From positions 33,196 through 97,195 of the forward strand of contig NZ_BLAD01000069.1 of the NCBI RefSeq assembly GCF_009687845.1: a stretch of DNA of 64,000 nt. Direction: 5' to 3'. A program made the position numbers and the translations under genes. Source of the DNA: Acrocarpospora corrugata. GTDB lineage: Bacteria; Actinomycetota; Actinomycetes; Streptosporangiales; Streptosporangiaceae. Below the pieces are notes generated by a model. That model saw only the letters and a list, made by a program, of their open reading frames with translations, searched no databases and was not told where the DNA came from. Each line of letters opens with the position of its first letter. The first letter of the stretch is position 1. Below are positions 49,834-57,998 of this stretch, one piece after another.

Positions 49834-50299
49834 CGTTGCTCCTCGTGGTTGGAAGGGATACGTCATCCGTGTGACGAACGGCCGCCACCGATCCTCGACA
49901 GGTCCCGCCGAGTTTCTCGCCGAATTTCCGGCGGCCAACGGACTACCAGGCGGCGGGGGATCCGGGGCGTCCCTCTGTTGCGGCAGCCCCTGGCCGACCG
50001 CGTGACTCAAGCGCGGATCGGTGGCTACCGTTCGTTCCGAAGATGGGTACGGGTCGGAGTTTCGGTAGGCAGCAGCGATGGTAGCGAGTGACTCGTGGAT
50101 GGCGTCGTCGGGAAGCTTCGGCCCCTGATCGCGTGAAGTGGTGGGGAGCATGTCCGAGGCCGCACAGCATCGCCGCGATTGCCCGTGGTTCCCCGGCGTT
50201 GATCGCCCTTACCGGCACGCCATCGGGACACCGCCAGAAGATCACGTTGGGCCGATATCTGGCATCGCCATTACATATCCAGCCGCTTATCCTGTCCGC
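49834..50299. other. Intergenic stretch without a recognised gene
   Basis: 466 nt between the DGPF and PEBP genes. A minus-strand frame (about 49943-50270) has stretches such as RYRPNVIFWRCPDGVPVRAI that could be a degraded coding remnant, but I recognise no family and no ribosome binding site. A promoter for the PEBP gene is expected near 50250-50295. Confidence 0.4.
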
Positions 50300-50830
50300 A
50301 TGAAGATCGGCAAGCTTGGTGTTGTCGGCGGTGTGCTGTTTCTGGCGAACGTTCTGCCGGGGTGCTCGGCTGAGGGCGGCGCGGCCACGGATGCTCTGAA
50401 GGTGAGCAGTCCGGCGTTCGCCGAAGGCGCCGCGATCCCGCAGAAGTACGTGTGTGCCAAGCAGGAGGGTCAGGACGTCTCGCCCCCGCTGACCTGGAGC
50501 GGTGTGCCGGACTCCGCGAGTGAGCTGGCGATCGTGGTGAACGATTCCGACGCGCGCGGCGGGTCGTACATTCACTGGATGGTTACCGGCATCCCGGTCT
50601 CCGCGACGAGTGCGAGCGAGGGCCAGCCCCCTGGCCAGGTGCTGCCGGGCACCAACAGCAAGGCCGCCTATGCGGGCCCTTGCCCGTCCGGCGACGCGCA
50701 CCGCTATCAATTCATCGTGTACGCCCTGCGGAGCCCGATCACGCCGAATGGCAGCGCGAAAGCGGTACACGAGCAGCTCAAGGAGGCGGCGATCACCTCG
50801 GGCGAGACCGTCGGCACCTGGAAGAACTGA
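50300..50830 (+). CDS. PEBP-family (YbhB/YbcL-like) lipoprotein
   Basis: From ATG 50300 the 176-aa protein has a lipoprotein signal with lipobox VLPGCS, then a phosphatidylethanolamine-binding-protein fold: VSPPLTWSGVPDSASELAIVVNDSDARGGSYIHWMVTGIP and GPCPSGDAHRYQFIVYALRSPITP. The DPDA-type and GP(C)PP-HRY motifs of the family are recognisable. The function of bacterial PEBP lipoproteins is not well defined. It stands alone. Confidence 0.9.
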   Translation: MKIGKLGVVGGVLFLANVLPGCSAEGGAATDALKVSSPAFAEGAAIPQKYVCAKQEGQDVSPPLTWSGVPDSASELAIVVNDSDARGGSYIHWMVTGIPVSATSASEGQPPGQVLPGTNSKAAYAGPCPSGDAHRYQFIVYALRSPITPNGSAKAVHEQLKEAAITSGETVGTWKN

Positions 50831-50936
50831 CTCGCGGGCCGGGCGAACGCCCAGGACCGGGCCCGGGGTTCCGCCTTGATCAGTTCTGGTGCAGAATTCC
50901 GGCGGGGGAGACGGGACCGCGGAAGGGAATGGCTCG

Positions 50937-51854
50937 TTGAAGTGCAGTGTGGTGATTCCGACGTACAACCGGGTGGAATTGCTCCGGCACACGCTCAACT
51001 CGCTCGTCTGGCAGAGCCTGCCGAAGGAGCAGTTCGAGGTGCTGGTCGCCGATGACGGTTCCGACGACGCCACCGCCGAGATGGTGGAGACGTTCCGGGG
51101 GAGTCTCAACCTGCGCTACTTCTTCCAGGAGCGTGACGGTTTCCAGGTCGCGAAGGCCCGCAACCTGGGCATCGCCAACGCCGAGGGTGAGGTGTGCGTC
51201 CTGCTGGACTGCGGGGTGCTCGCCCACTCCGACCTGCTGCGGGCGCATCTCGGCAGCCACGAGAGCTCCGACGTCCCGCTCGCCGTCTGCGGGTACGTCT
51301 ACTGCTTCCACGTGAACAACGACTTCGCCAGGCTGATGAACCAGGTGATCGACTACGACGATCCCGACGTCACCATCGCGAAGCTGAAGGCCAGGAAGCT
51401 GTGGCTGGACGTGCGCGAGACCTTCTACGGCAAGTACGGCGACGACATCGACGCACTGCCCGCCCCCTGGCTGAACTTCTGGACCTGCAACGTGTCGGCC
51501 CGCACCGAGCAGCTGCGCGCGGTCGGGATGTTCGACGAGGAGTTCCGGCGCTGGGGGGCCGAGGACATCGACCTCGGCTACCGCCTGCACCGGGACGGCG
51601 CCCGCTTCGTGCTGAACCGGCAGGCCGCGGCCGTGCACTGCCCGCACGAGAAGGACTTCGACGACAATCTCGTCCAGGTGACGGAGAACTACAAGTACAT
51701 GGCGGAGAAGTACAAGACGCCGATCATCGAGCTGCTGCTGTCGGTGGGGGACGCCGACGGGAATCTCGACTTTTTCACGCTCAACGACGTGATCCGGGAG
51801 CGCGGGCTGCCGCGGTGCGCCGACTATCTGGCGGCGCAGTCGGCGCCACGGTGA
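50937..51854 (+). CDS. Glycosyltransferase family 2 (galactosyl-T C-terminal type)
   Basis: The frame from TTG 50937 has a GGAAGGGAA ribosome binding site; GTG 50889 is in frame but has none. The protein starts KCSVVIPTYNRVELLRHTLNSLVWQSLPKEQFEVLVADDGSDD, the GT2 nucleotide-binding motif. Later come VAKARNLGIANAEGEVCVLLDCGV and the C-terminal RRWGAEDIDLGYRLHRDGARFVLN typical of the glycosyltransferase 2/galactosyl-T C domain. It is convergent with the NRPS operon with 28 nt between, and could glycosylate that product or a cell-wall target; the link is only by proximity. Confidence 0.85.
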   Translation: MKCSVVIPTYNRVELLRHTLNSLVWQSLPKEQFEVLVADDGSDDATAEMVETFRGSLNLRYFFQERDGFQVAKARNLGIANAEGEVCVLLDCGVLAHSDLLRAHLGSHESSDVPLAVCGYVYCFHVNNDFARLMNQVIDYDDPDVTIAKLKARKLWLDVRETFYGKYGDDIDALPAPWLNFWTCNVSARTEQLRAVGMFDEEFRRWGAEDIDLGYRLHRDGARFVLNRQAAAVHCPHEKDFDDNLVQVTENYKYMAEKYKTPIIELLLSVGDADGNLDFFTLNDVIRERGLPRCADYLAAQSAPR

Positions 51855-51881
51855 TGAAACTTTCAGCCACGGACGGCGAAT

Positions 51882-54800
51882 TCAGGATTTTTCAGAAGAA
51901 TTATTAGGGCGGTTGAGGAGGCGTTCGGCCTCCTCTTCGGACAGTTCCGATAGTTCCGACATCAGCCGCTCCTCCAGTTCCGCGGCGAGTCCGGCCACCG
52001 TGCGACGGGTGAATATGGTGAGGATCGGGATCTCCACCCCCGTCGTCGCCCACAGCCGGGCGCCGACCCGCACGGCGAGCAGGGAGTGCCCGCCGAGCCG
52101 GAAGAAGTCGTCCGCCGCGCTGACCCGCTCCAGGCCGAGCAGCTCGCACCAGATGTGGGCGACCAGTTCCTCGGCGTCCCCGCTCGGGGCGACGAACCTC
52201 GTCTCGGGGGCGTGCGGGGCCGGGAGCGCCCGCCGGTCGAGTTTGCCGTTGGGGGTCAGCGGCAGCGCGGGAAGCCGGATGAACCAGGCGGGCACCAGGT
52301 AGGCGGGCAGGCGCCCGGCCAGCTCCGCGCGCACGTCGTCCGGGTCCGCGTCCCCCACGAGGTAGGCGACCAGATTCTCCTCGTGTACGGCGGCGACCGC
52401 CGCTACCACGCCGGGCACGGACTCGCAGGCCGACTCCACCTCGCCCAGCTCGATCCGGTGGCCGCGCAGCTTGATCTGGCCGTCGCCGCGGCCGAGGAAC
52501 TCCAGGCCGTCCTCCCGCCAGCGCACCCGGTCTCCGGTGCGGTACAGGCGGCCACCGGGCGGGCCGTACGGATCGGGGACGAATCGCTCGGCCGTCAGGG
52601 CGGGCCGCGCCAGGTAGCCGTGCGCCACTCCCGCGCCGCCGATGACCAGTTCGCCGGGCACGCCCTGGCGGACCAGTTCGAGGTGATCGCCGACGACGTA
52701 CACCTGGGTTCCCCTGATCGGACCGCCGATGCGCACCTCGCCAGGGACGGCAGGGACCGGCCAGGCGGTCGACCAGATCGTGGTCTCGGTCGGGCCGTAC
52801 ACGTTGAACAGCCGGCCGACGGCGGCCCGCAGCCGGCCCGCCAGTTCGCCGCCGAGGGCCTCTCCGCCGACCAGGGCGGTCAGCGCCGGATCGCCGATCC
52901 CGCCCTCCAGCAGCACACGCCAGCCGGACGGGGTGGCCTGGACGTGCGTGACCCCGGCCTCCCGGATCAGCCGGACCTGCCGGAACGCGTCGGCGGCGGT
53001 GCCGGCGTCGGCGATCTCCACCCGGCCGCCGGTGGCCAGCGGCAGGTAGAGCTCCAGGGCGGAGATGTCGAACGACAGGGAGGTGAGCGCCAGCCAAACG
53101 TCCTGCGGTGTCGCACCGACCAGGTCGGCCATCGCGGCGAGCAGGTTGCCGAGCGCGGAATGCGGCACCGCGACGCCCTTGGGGCGGCCGGTCGATCCGG
53201 ACGTGTAGAGCACGTACGCGGTGTCCTCGCCGCGCACCCGGACCCGGCGGAACTCCGGCGCGCTCGCCGGTTCGTCCACCAGTACAGTTCGCACGTTATG
53301 GGCGGGCAGGACGGCGGCGGTCTCGCGGCTCGCGAGCACCAGGGTGGCCCCGCAGTCGGCCAGCACGAACTCCAGCCGCGCGGCCGGGTAGGCCGGATCG
53401 AGCGGCACGTACGCGGCGCCGGTCCGCTGCACGGCCAGCAGCGCCACCAGCGCCTCCACCGACCGGGGGAGACACACCGCCACACACTCCCCGGGCCGTA
53501 CGTCCAGGCGGGCGGCCAGTTCGTCGGCGCGGCGGTCGAGGGCGGCGTAGCTCAGCCGCTCCGGCCCGCAGCTCACCGCGATCGCGTCCGGCCGGAGCCC
53601 GACCTGTTCCAGGAAGAGGTCGGGGAACAAGGCTCGCGCGGGTGGTGCCACCCGATTCCAGTCGTGGATCAACCGGTCGCGTTCGCCGCCGGACGGTGCC
53701 GTGAGCTGCGACAGCCGTACCAGCGGATCGTCGGCGACGCGGGACAGCAGGGCTTCGTAGTCGCGGGCGAAGCGCTCGATGGTGTCCGCGTCGAACAGGT
53801 CGCGGTTGTAGACGAGCATCATCAGCCACTCGCCGCCGTGCTCGAACAGGTCGAGCTTCACCTCGTACGGCGAGTGGGTGAAGCCGACTTCGAGCCAGTC
53901 GGTCTGCAGCCCGGCCAGCCGGATGGCCTGGTCGCTCGCGTCGTAGGTCATCCCGAACGTGGTCTGGAACAACGGCGGGCGGCTGAGGTCGCGTTCGATG
54001 TCCAGCGCGGTGAGCAGCCCTTCGAGGGGCAGCTTCCGGTGCCGGCGGCCGGCCAGCAGCCGGGCCCTGGTCCGGTGCATCAGCTCCCGGAACGTCGGGT
54101 CGCCGGACAGATCCGCGCGCAGCGCCGAGACGCTGGCGAAGTAGCCGATCAGCTCGTCGTCTTCCCCGCCGTCCCTGCCCGCCGTCGGGAAGCCGACGCA
54201 GAAGTCGTGCTGGCCGCTCTTCGCGGCCAGCAGTGCCTGGTAGGCGGTCATGAGCGCCATGAACGGCGTGCACCGCGCCGCGGCGGCGACCGCCGAGAAG
54301 CGCGCCACGAGCGGCCCGCGCAGGATGCGCCGGACGAGGGCGCTGTCGGCGCTCGCGACGGCCGGCCGGGGACGGTCGGTCGGCAACCGCAGCGGCGGGG
54401 CGCCGGCCAGCTGGTCCCGCCAGTACGCCAGCGCCTCCGCGTCGGCGGCTTCCGCGCTTTCCGCGCGGACGAAATCCGACCACCGCGCCGGCAACGGCGG
54501 CAGCGGTCCTGGCTCGCCCTTGCAGAACGCGGAGTACAGGGCGGCCAGTTCGCCCAGGAGGATGCCGATCGAGCGCCCGTCAGCGACGATGTGATGCACG
54601 ACCACCGACAGGACGTGCTCCTCCGGGCCGGTCCTGATCAGGGTGACCCGGAGCAGCCGGTCCCCAGCCAGGTCGAACGGCCGCGCGGCCAGCGCGTGCA
54701 CCGGTTCCTCGCCGCTGAGCACCTCCAGCTCGAAGCTCCCGGGCGGGTCGATGACCTGCACCGGAGCGCCGTCCACGACCGGGAACCTGGCGCGCAGCGC

Positions 54801-54989
54801 TTCGTGCCGGGCGACGATCTCCGCCACCGCTCGGGCCAGCGCCGGCTCGTCGAGCTGGCCGATGAGCCTGGCGGTGTGGGAGAGATGGAAGGTCGGGTCG
54901 GCGGGGTCGACCTGGTGCAGGAACCAGAGGCGTTCCTGGTCGGCGGAGAGCGGGAGCCGATTGACCTCGGCGGGCGCGTCCGTGGACAT
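51882..54989 (-). CDS. NRPS module C-A-T (glycine-like code)
   Basis: This 1035-aa protein is a condensation-adenylation-thiolation module. C domain: HHIVADG (132-138) is intact. A domain: YVLYTSGSTGRPKGVAV, FDISALELYLPL, NVYGPTETTIW, YRTGDRVRWREDGLEFLGRGDGQIKLRG and LPLTPNGKLDRRAL. T domain: DDFFRLGGHSLLAV at about residue 970. The ten-residue code read by comparison with GrsA is D-I-L-Q-V-G-V-I-W-K, very near the known glycine code. There is no TE, E or MT domain. It is the last gene of the three-gene NRPS operon. Confidence 0.92.
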   Translation of the reverse strand: MSTDAPAEVNRLPLSADQERLWFLHQVDPADPTFHLSHTARLIGQLDEPALARAVAEIVARHEALRARFPVVDGAPVQVIDPPGSFELEVLSGEEPVHALAARPFDLAGDRLLRVTLIRTGPEEHVLSVVVHHIVADGRSIGILLGELAALYSAFCKGEPGPLPPLPARWSDFVRAESAEAADAEALAYWRDQLAGAPPLRLPTDRPRPAVASADSALVRRILRGPLVARFSAVAAAARCTPFMALMTAYQALLAAKSGQHDFCVGFPTAGRDGGEDDELIGYFASVSALRADLSGDPTFRELMHRTRARLLAGRRHRKLPLEGLLTALDIERDLSRPPLFQTTFGMTYDASDQAIRLAGLQTDWLEVGFTHSPYEVKLDLFEHGGEWLMMLVYNRDLFDADTIERFARDYEALLSRVADDPLVRLSQLTAPSGGERDRLIHDWNRVAPPARALFPDLFLEQVGLRPDAIAVSCGPERLSYAALDRRADELAARLDVRPGECVAVCLPRSVEALVALLAVQRTGAAYVPLDPAYPAARLEFVLADCGATLVLASRETAAVLPAHNVRTVLVDEPASAPEFRRVRVRGEDTAYVLYTSGSTGRPKGVAVPHSALGNLLAAMADLVGATPQDVWLALTSLSFDISALELYLPLATGGRVEIADAGTAADAFRQVRLIREAGVTHVQATPSGWRVLLEGGIGDPALTALVGGEALGGELAGRLRAAVGRLFNVYGPTETTIWSTAWPVPAVPGEVRIGGPIRGTQVYVVGDHLELVRQGVPGELVIGGAGVAHGYLARPALTAERFVPDPYGPPGGRLYRTGDRVRWREDGLEFLGRGDGQIKLRGHRIELGEVESACESVPGVVAAVAAVHEENLVAYLVGDADPDDVRAELAGRLPAYLVPAWFIRLPALPLTPNGKLDRRALPAPHAPETRFVAPSGDAEELVAHIWCELLGLERVSAADDFFRLGGHSLLAVRVGARLWATTGVEIPILTIFTRRTVAGLAAELEERLMSELSELSEEEAERLLNRPNNSSEKS

Positions 54990-55016
54990 CGGCGGATCTC
55001 CTTCTTGAACGTACGT

Positions 55017-56273
55017 CTAGCCGGCTGCCGCGCCCGCCACGACGAGCGACTCCATCTCGCGGAGCAGGGTCTCCAGATCACCGGCCCCGAGGTAGTGGGT
55101 GTCGGCGGTGGCCATGACCCTGAGCTCTCCCGGATTCCCGGTCACGTGCACGCAGAACCGGCAGTTGAGCTCATCCAGGCCGCTCTCCTTCTCCACCACG
55201 GTCTCGCCCGGCTCGGCCCCGCCCGGCACCGGCACCCCGGTGGTCTCCGCCGCCCGCTGATCGTTGAAGCAGCACAGCGGGTCGGCTCCGGCGAGCCGCG
55301 CGTTGAGCGCCGCCTGGTCGTAGTAGGCATGCCGGTACGCGCGCAGCGTGGCGGCCCTCGCCCCCGCCATCACCTCGTTGAAGCCGGTCAGGCCGGAGTC
55401 GACCACGAGCAGGCCCAGCTGGGCGAGCGAGGTCACCACCTCGCTGTGCCTGGCCAGGAAACGATTGTTGACCAGCGGCGTCATCGCCGACCTCGGCCGC
55501 CCGGCGGCCCGGCCCGCCAGCACGCAGGCGGCCACCAGCAGGATGGTGGACCCGTTGACGCCGTAACGCTGCGCCAGCACCCGCGAGGCCCGGTCCATGG
55601 CGGGGGAGAAGAGCACCGCCCGCTGGTAGCGCGGTCCTTCCGAGGGTTCGCGCCGCCGGTCGAGCAGCGGCCCGCCGAGGGACTGCGCCGCCCAGAACTC
55701 CATGGCGCGTTCGCTGCGGGACACGTCCTGCCCCGACTGCGCGCCGACCAGCTCGCGAAGCTGCTCAGGCTCACCGGGCGGGGCGCCGCGCAGCAGGGTC
55801 AGGCGCAGGTCCCTGACGACCAGATCGGCCGCGTACCCGTCCGCGGCGACGTGGCCGAAGACCAGCACCACTTCGCGCACCCGGCCGTCCGACACCACCA
55901 GGGCCACCCGGAGCGGCCAGTCCGAGCTGAACTCGAACCGCACCCCGACCAGGCGCTCCTCCTCGGCGGCCGATTCGACGATCTCGATCGGTATCGCGCC
56001 GTCACCCGCCACGACCTGGTACGGCGTGCCGTCCGCGCCCTGCCGTACCCGCGTGCGTAGCGAGTCATGCCGGGCCACCACGACGCCGAGCGCCGCCACC
56101 ACCGTGGCCACGTCCGCGGCCGGAGCACCGCGCGGAACCGGCACCACCCTGCTGAAGTTGAAGTACCGGTCCCCGGCCGGGCCGACCTGCCGGATCGCCT
56201 CCCAGATGGAGCGCTGGCCCCAGGCGAGCGGGCCGGTCCACTCGCCCTGGCCGGTGTCGAACGTGGCGTGCAT
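55017..56273 (-). CDS. Stand-alone, degenerate condensation-like protein
   Basis: The 418-aa protein has a condensation-domain fold: VARHDSLRTRVRQGADG, LRVALVVSDGRVREVVLVFGHVAADGYAADLVVRDL and a C-terminal part with SGLDELNCRFCVHV. The catalytic HHxxxDG reads GHVAADG: the first His is Gly, while the second His, Asp and Gly are kept. The second His is the catalytic one, so activity is possible but altered. It has no carrier domain. It follows the C-T gene by 5 nt and is 27 nt before the C-A-T gene. Confidence 0.8.
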   Translation of the reverse strand: MHATFDTGQGEWTGPLAWGQRSIWEAIRQVGPAGDRYFNFSRVVPVPRGAPAADVATVVAALGVVVARHDSLRTRVRQGADGTPYQVVAGDGAIPIEIVESAAEEERLVGVRFEFSSDWPLRVALVVSDGRVREVVLVFGHVAADGYAADLVVRDLRLTLLRGAPPGEPEQLRELVGAQSGQDVSRSERAMEFWAAQSLGGPLLDRRREPSEGPRYQRAVLFSPAMDRASRVLAQRYGVNGSTILLVAACVLAGRAAGRPRSAMTPLVNNRFLARHSEVVTSLAQLGLLVVDSGLTGFNEVMAGARAATLRAYRHAYYDQAALNARLAGADPLCCFNDQRAAETTGVPVPGGAEPGETVVEKESGLDELNCRFCVHVTGNPGELRVMATADTHYLGAGDLETLLREMESLVVAGAAAG

Positions 56274-56278
56274 ACGGG

Positions 56279-57766
56279 TCAGGCCACCGAGTGAATCGAG
56301 GCTTGGGCGACGGCGACGGCGTCGGCCACGCCCACTACGGTCGGGTTGTCGAAGAACACGTCCATGGGCACCTCCACGTCATACTGCTTGCTGATCCTGG
56401 CGATGATGCTGATGATCGAGATCGAGTGGCCGCCCAGGTCGAACAGATCCTCGTCCGGGCCGACGTGCTTGAGGCGGAGCACGTCGCACCAGATCCTGGT
56501 CACGGCTTCGACGATCTCCGGGGGCGCGGTCGCGGCGACGGCGGCGGGCCCCGCCTGCTGCACCTGACTGGTGCGGGCCGTCGAGGACGGCAGGATGAGC
56601 TCCGACACGGGGGTGTCCGGCGGCTGGCCGAGCACCGCCCGCAGGTCGGCCGCGACCAGCGCCGCGTCCTCGCCGGTGAGCACCCTCGGGTCGTAGCGGA
56701 GCCAGGCGTCGAGCGTGCCCGGCCCTTCGACGGCCTGCAGGTGCAGCGCGCCGCGCGCGCCGCCGTTGAACATCGCGTAGTCCACGTCGACCGTCAGGCC
56801 GGGGAAGCCGGGGTCGGGCCCGCGCCGCCGGTAACTCACCGAGACCGGGGTGAGCGCGCCGCGCGGCGACAGGCCGCCGACCGCCCGCGCCAGCGGCACC
56901 TCGCGGAAGGCGTAGACGGCGCGCAGCTCCTCGCGGACCTGGTGGGCGAGCTCGCGGAAGGTGCCGCCCGGCACGGGTCGCACGACCACGGGCAGCTCGT
57001 TGACCAGCAGGCCCACCGTCTCCGCGGTGTCCGGGCCGCGGGTGGACAGGTCCACCGAGACGATCGGCTCGGCGGCGCCGTACCGGTGCAGAACCGCGTG
57101 CAGCGCGGCCAGGACCTGCTCGAACGTGGTCACGCCCAGGTCGCCGGGGTCGGGGAGGCCGGTCAGCGCCGGCACGCTCGCGCCCGGCCCGGGACGCCGG
57201 GACGCGATGGTCTCCCCGCCCGGCGTGAAGACCTCGAACCGGTCGTGCCAGCGGGCCTTCCAGAAGGTCTCGGCCGCGCCGAGCGCCTGCTCGACCCGCT
57301 CGCGTTCCGCGCTGATCACTTCGCCGTACGGCGGGGCGGCGGGAGACGACGGGCGTCCGGCGTACAGATCGGCGAGATCCCGGACCAGGATGTCCTTCGA
57401 CATGCCGTCGAAGACCAGGTGGTGGGCGACGAACAGCAGGCGGTGCCGGTCCGGCCCGGTCTCCGTCAGGGTGAACCGGGCGAGCGGCCCCCAGCGGACG
57501 TCGAACTCCAGCGGCTGCTCCGGGCCGTGCGTCACGGTCGGCGGGACGTCCGCCCGGACGATCAGCAGCTCGCCGTCGTCCTCCTGGAACGCGGCGCCGA
57601 GCAGCTCATGCCGGTCCAGTACGGCCCTGCATGCGGCGAGCAGCGCGGGAACATCGAGCGGTCCCTCGAAAGTGATCGCCAGCGGCATCTGGTAGGCGGT
57701 GCCGGATCCGGCCAGCTCGTTGATCCACATGCCCCGCTGTAAAGGTGAGGCGGGGTTCCGGGGCAT
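56279..57766 (-). CDS. NRPS C-T didomain (no A domain)
   Basis: A 495-aa protein with a C domain (AHHLVFDGMSKDI, intact HHxxxDG) and a T domain (LFDLGGHSISIISIIARI near residue 460) and no adenylation domain between or after. A GGAGG ribosome binding site lies about 10 nt before ATG 57766. Without its own A domain the T must be loaded in trans or receive an acyl/peptidyl group. It is the first gene of the operon, behind a promoter with a CebR-type box. Confidence 0.88.
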   Translation of the reverse strand: MPRNPASPLQRGMWINELAGSGTAYQMPLAITFEGPLDVPALLAACRAVLDRHELLGAAFQEDDGELLIVRADVPPTVTHGPEQPLEFDVRWGPLARFTLTETGPDRHRLLFVAHHLVFDGMSKDILVRDLADLYAGRPSSPAAPPYGEVISAERERVEQALGAAETFWKARWHDRFEVFTPGGETIASRRPGPGASVPALTGLPDPGDLGVTTFEQVLAALHAVLHRYGAAEPIVSVDLSTRGPDTAETVGLLVNELPVVVRPVPGGTFRELAHQVREELRAVYAFREVPLARAVGGLSPRGALTPVSVSYRRRGPDPGFPGLTVDVDYAMFNGGARGALHLQAVEGPGTLDAWLRYDPRVLTGEDAALVAADLRAVLGQPPDTPVSELILPSSTARTSQVQQAGPAAVAATAPPEIVEAVTRIWCDVLRLKHVGPDEDLFDLGGHSISIISIIARISKQYDVEVPMDVFFDNPTVVGVADAVAVAQASIHSVA

Positions 57767-57837
57767 CCATAACCTCCATCGGGACGGGAGGGGATCGCCC
57801 GAACCAGAGCTTCGAGAACACCTGCGCCCTCGTGCCG

Positions 57838-57887
57838 TGGGAACGCTCCCACGGCAAGAGGTTAGGATCCGGGATCTCCATCGTCAA
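57838..57887 (-). promoter_or_regulatory. Promoter with CebR-type box at the start of the NRPS operon
   Basis: On the minus strand TTGACG (57887-57882) and TAACCT (57864-57859) are 17 nt apart. The 14-bp box TGGGAGCGTTCCCA (57851-57838) begins at the predicted transcription start and differs from the canonical CebR box TGGGAGCGCTCCCA at one position. The box is part of a 9-bp-arm perfect palindrome. A repressor bound here would block transcription, as CebR does. The NRPS start codon is 72 nt downstream. Confidence 0.7.
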
Positions 57888-57957
57888 GGTTGTCTCAGGG
57901 TCGAGTGAGGTTGCCGGATCGAGAAAGGGGACGATGGCGACAAATGTCGTTCATTAG

Positions 57958-57989
57958 GGTGGCCACCGCCGCGCGTAGCGGTGGCCACC
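57958..57989 (-). terminator. Terminator of the cellulase gene
   Basis: A perfect 12-bp stem (GGTGGCCACCGC, 57958-57969; complement 57978-57989) with an 8-nt loop lies 9 nt beyond the cellulase stop. It would prevent read-through toward the NRPS operon, so the CebR-like box further on is better seen as an operator than a terminator. Confidence 0.75.
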
Positions 57990-57998
57990 AGGTGGCGA

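Noticed and set aside
49943..50270. Possible coding remnant on the minus strand
   Set aside because: Sequence such as NVIFWRCPDGVPVRAI looks protein-like, but no family, start or ribosome binding site can be supported.
52086..56060. 1324-codon open frame on the plus strand opposite the NRPS genes
   Set aside because: It is an antisense open frame typical of very high GC coding DNA. It has Arg/Gly/Pro-rich low-information sequence, no domain and no ribosome binding site, while the minus strand encodes clear NRPS domains.
57834..57855. Palindrome as a transcription terminator of the cellulase
   Set aside because: A perfect 12-bp-stem terminator already lies next to the cellulase stop, and the palindrome matches a CebR box placed at a predicted promoter start.
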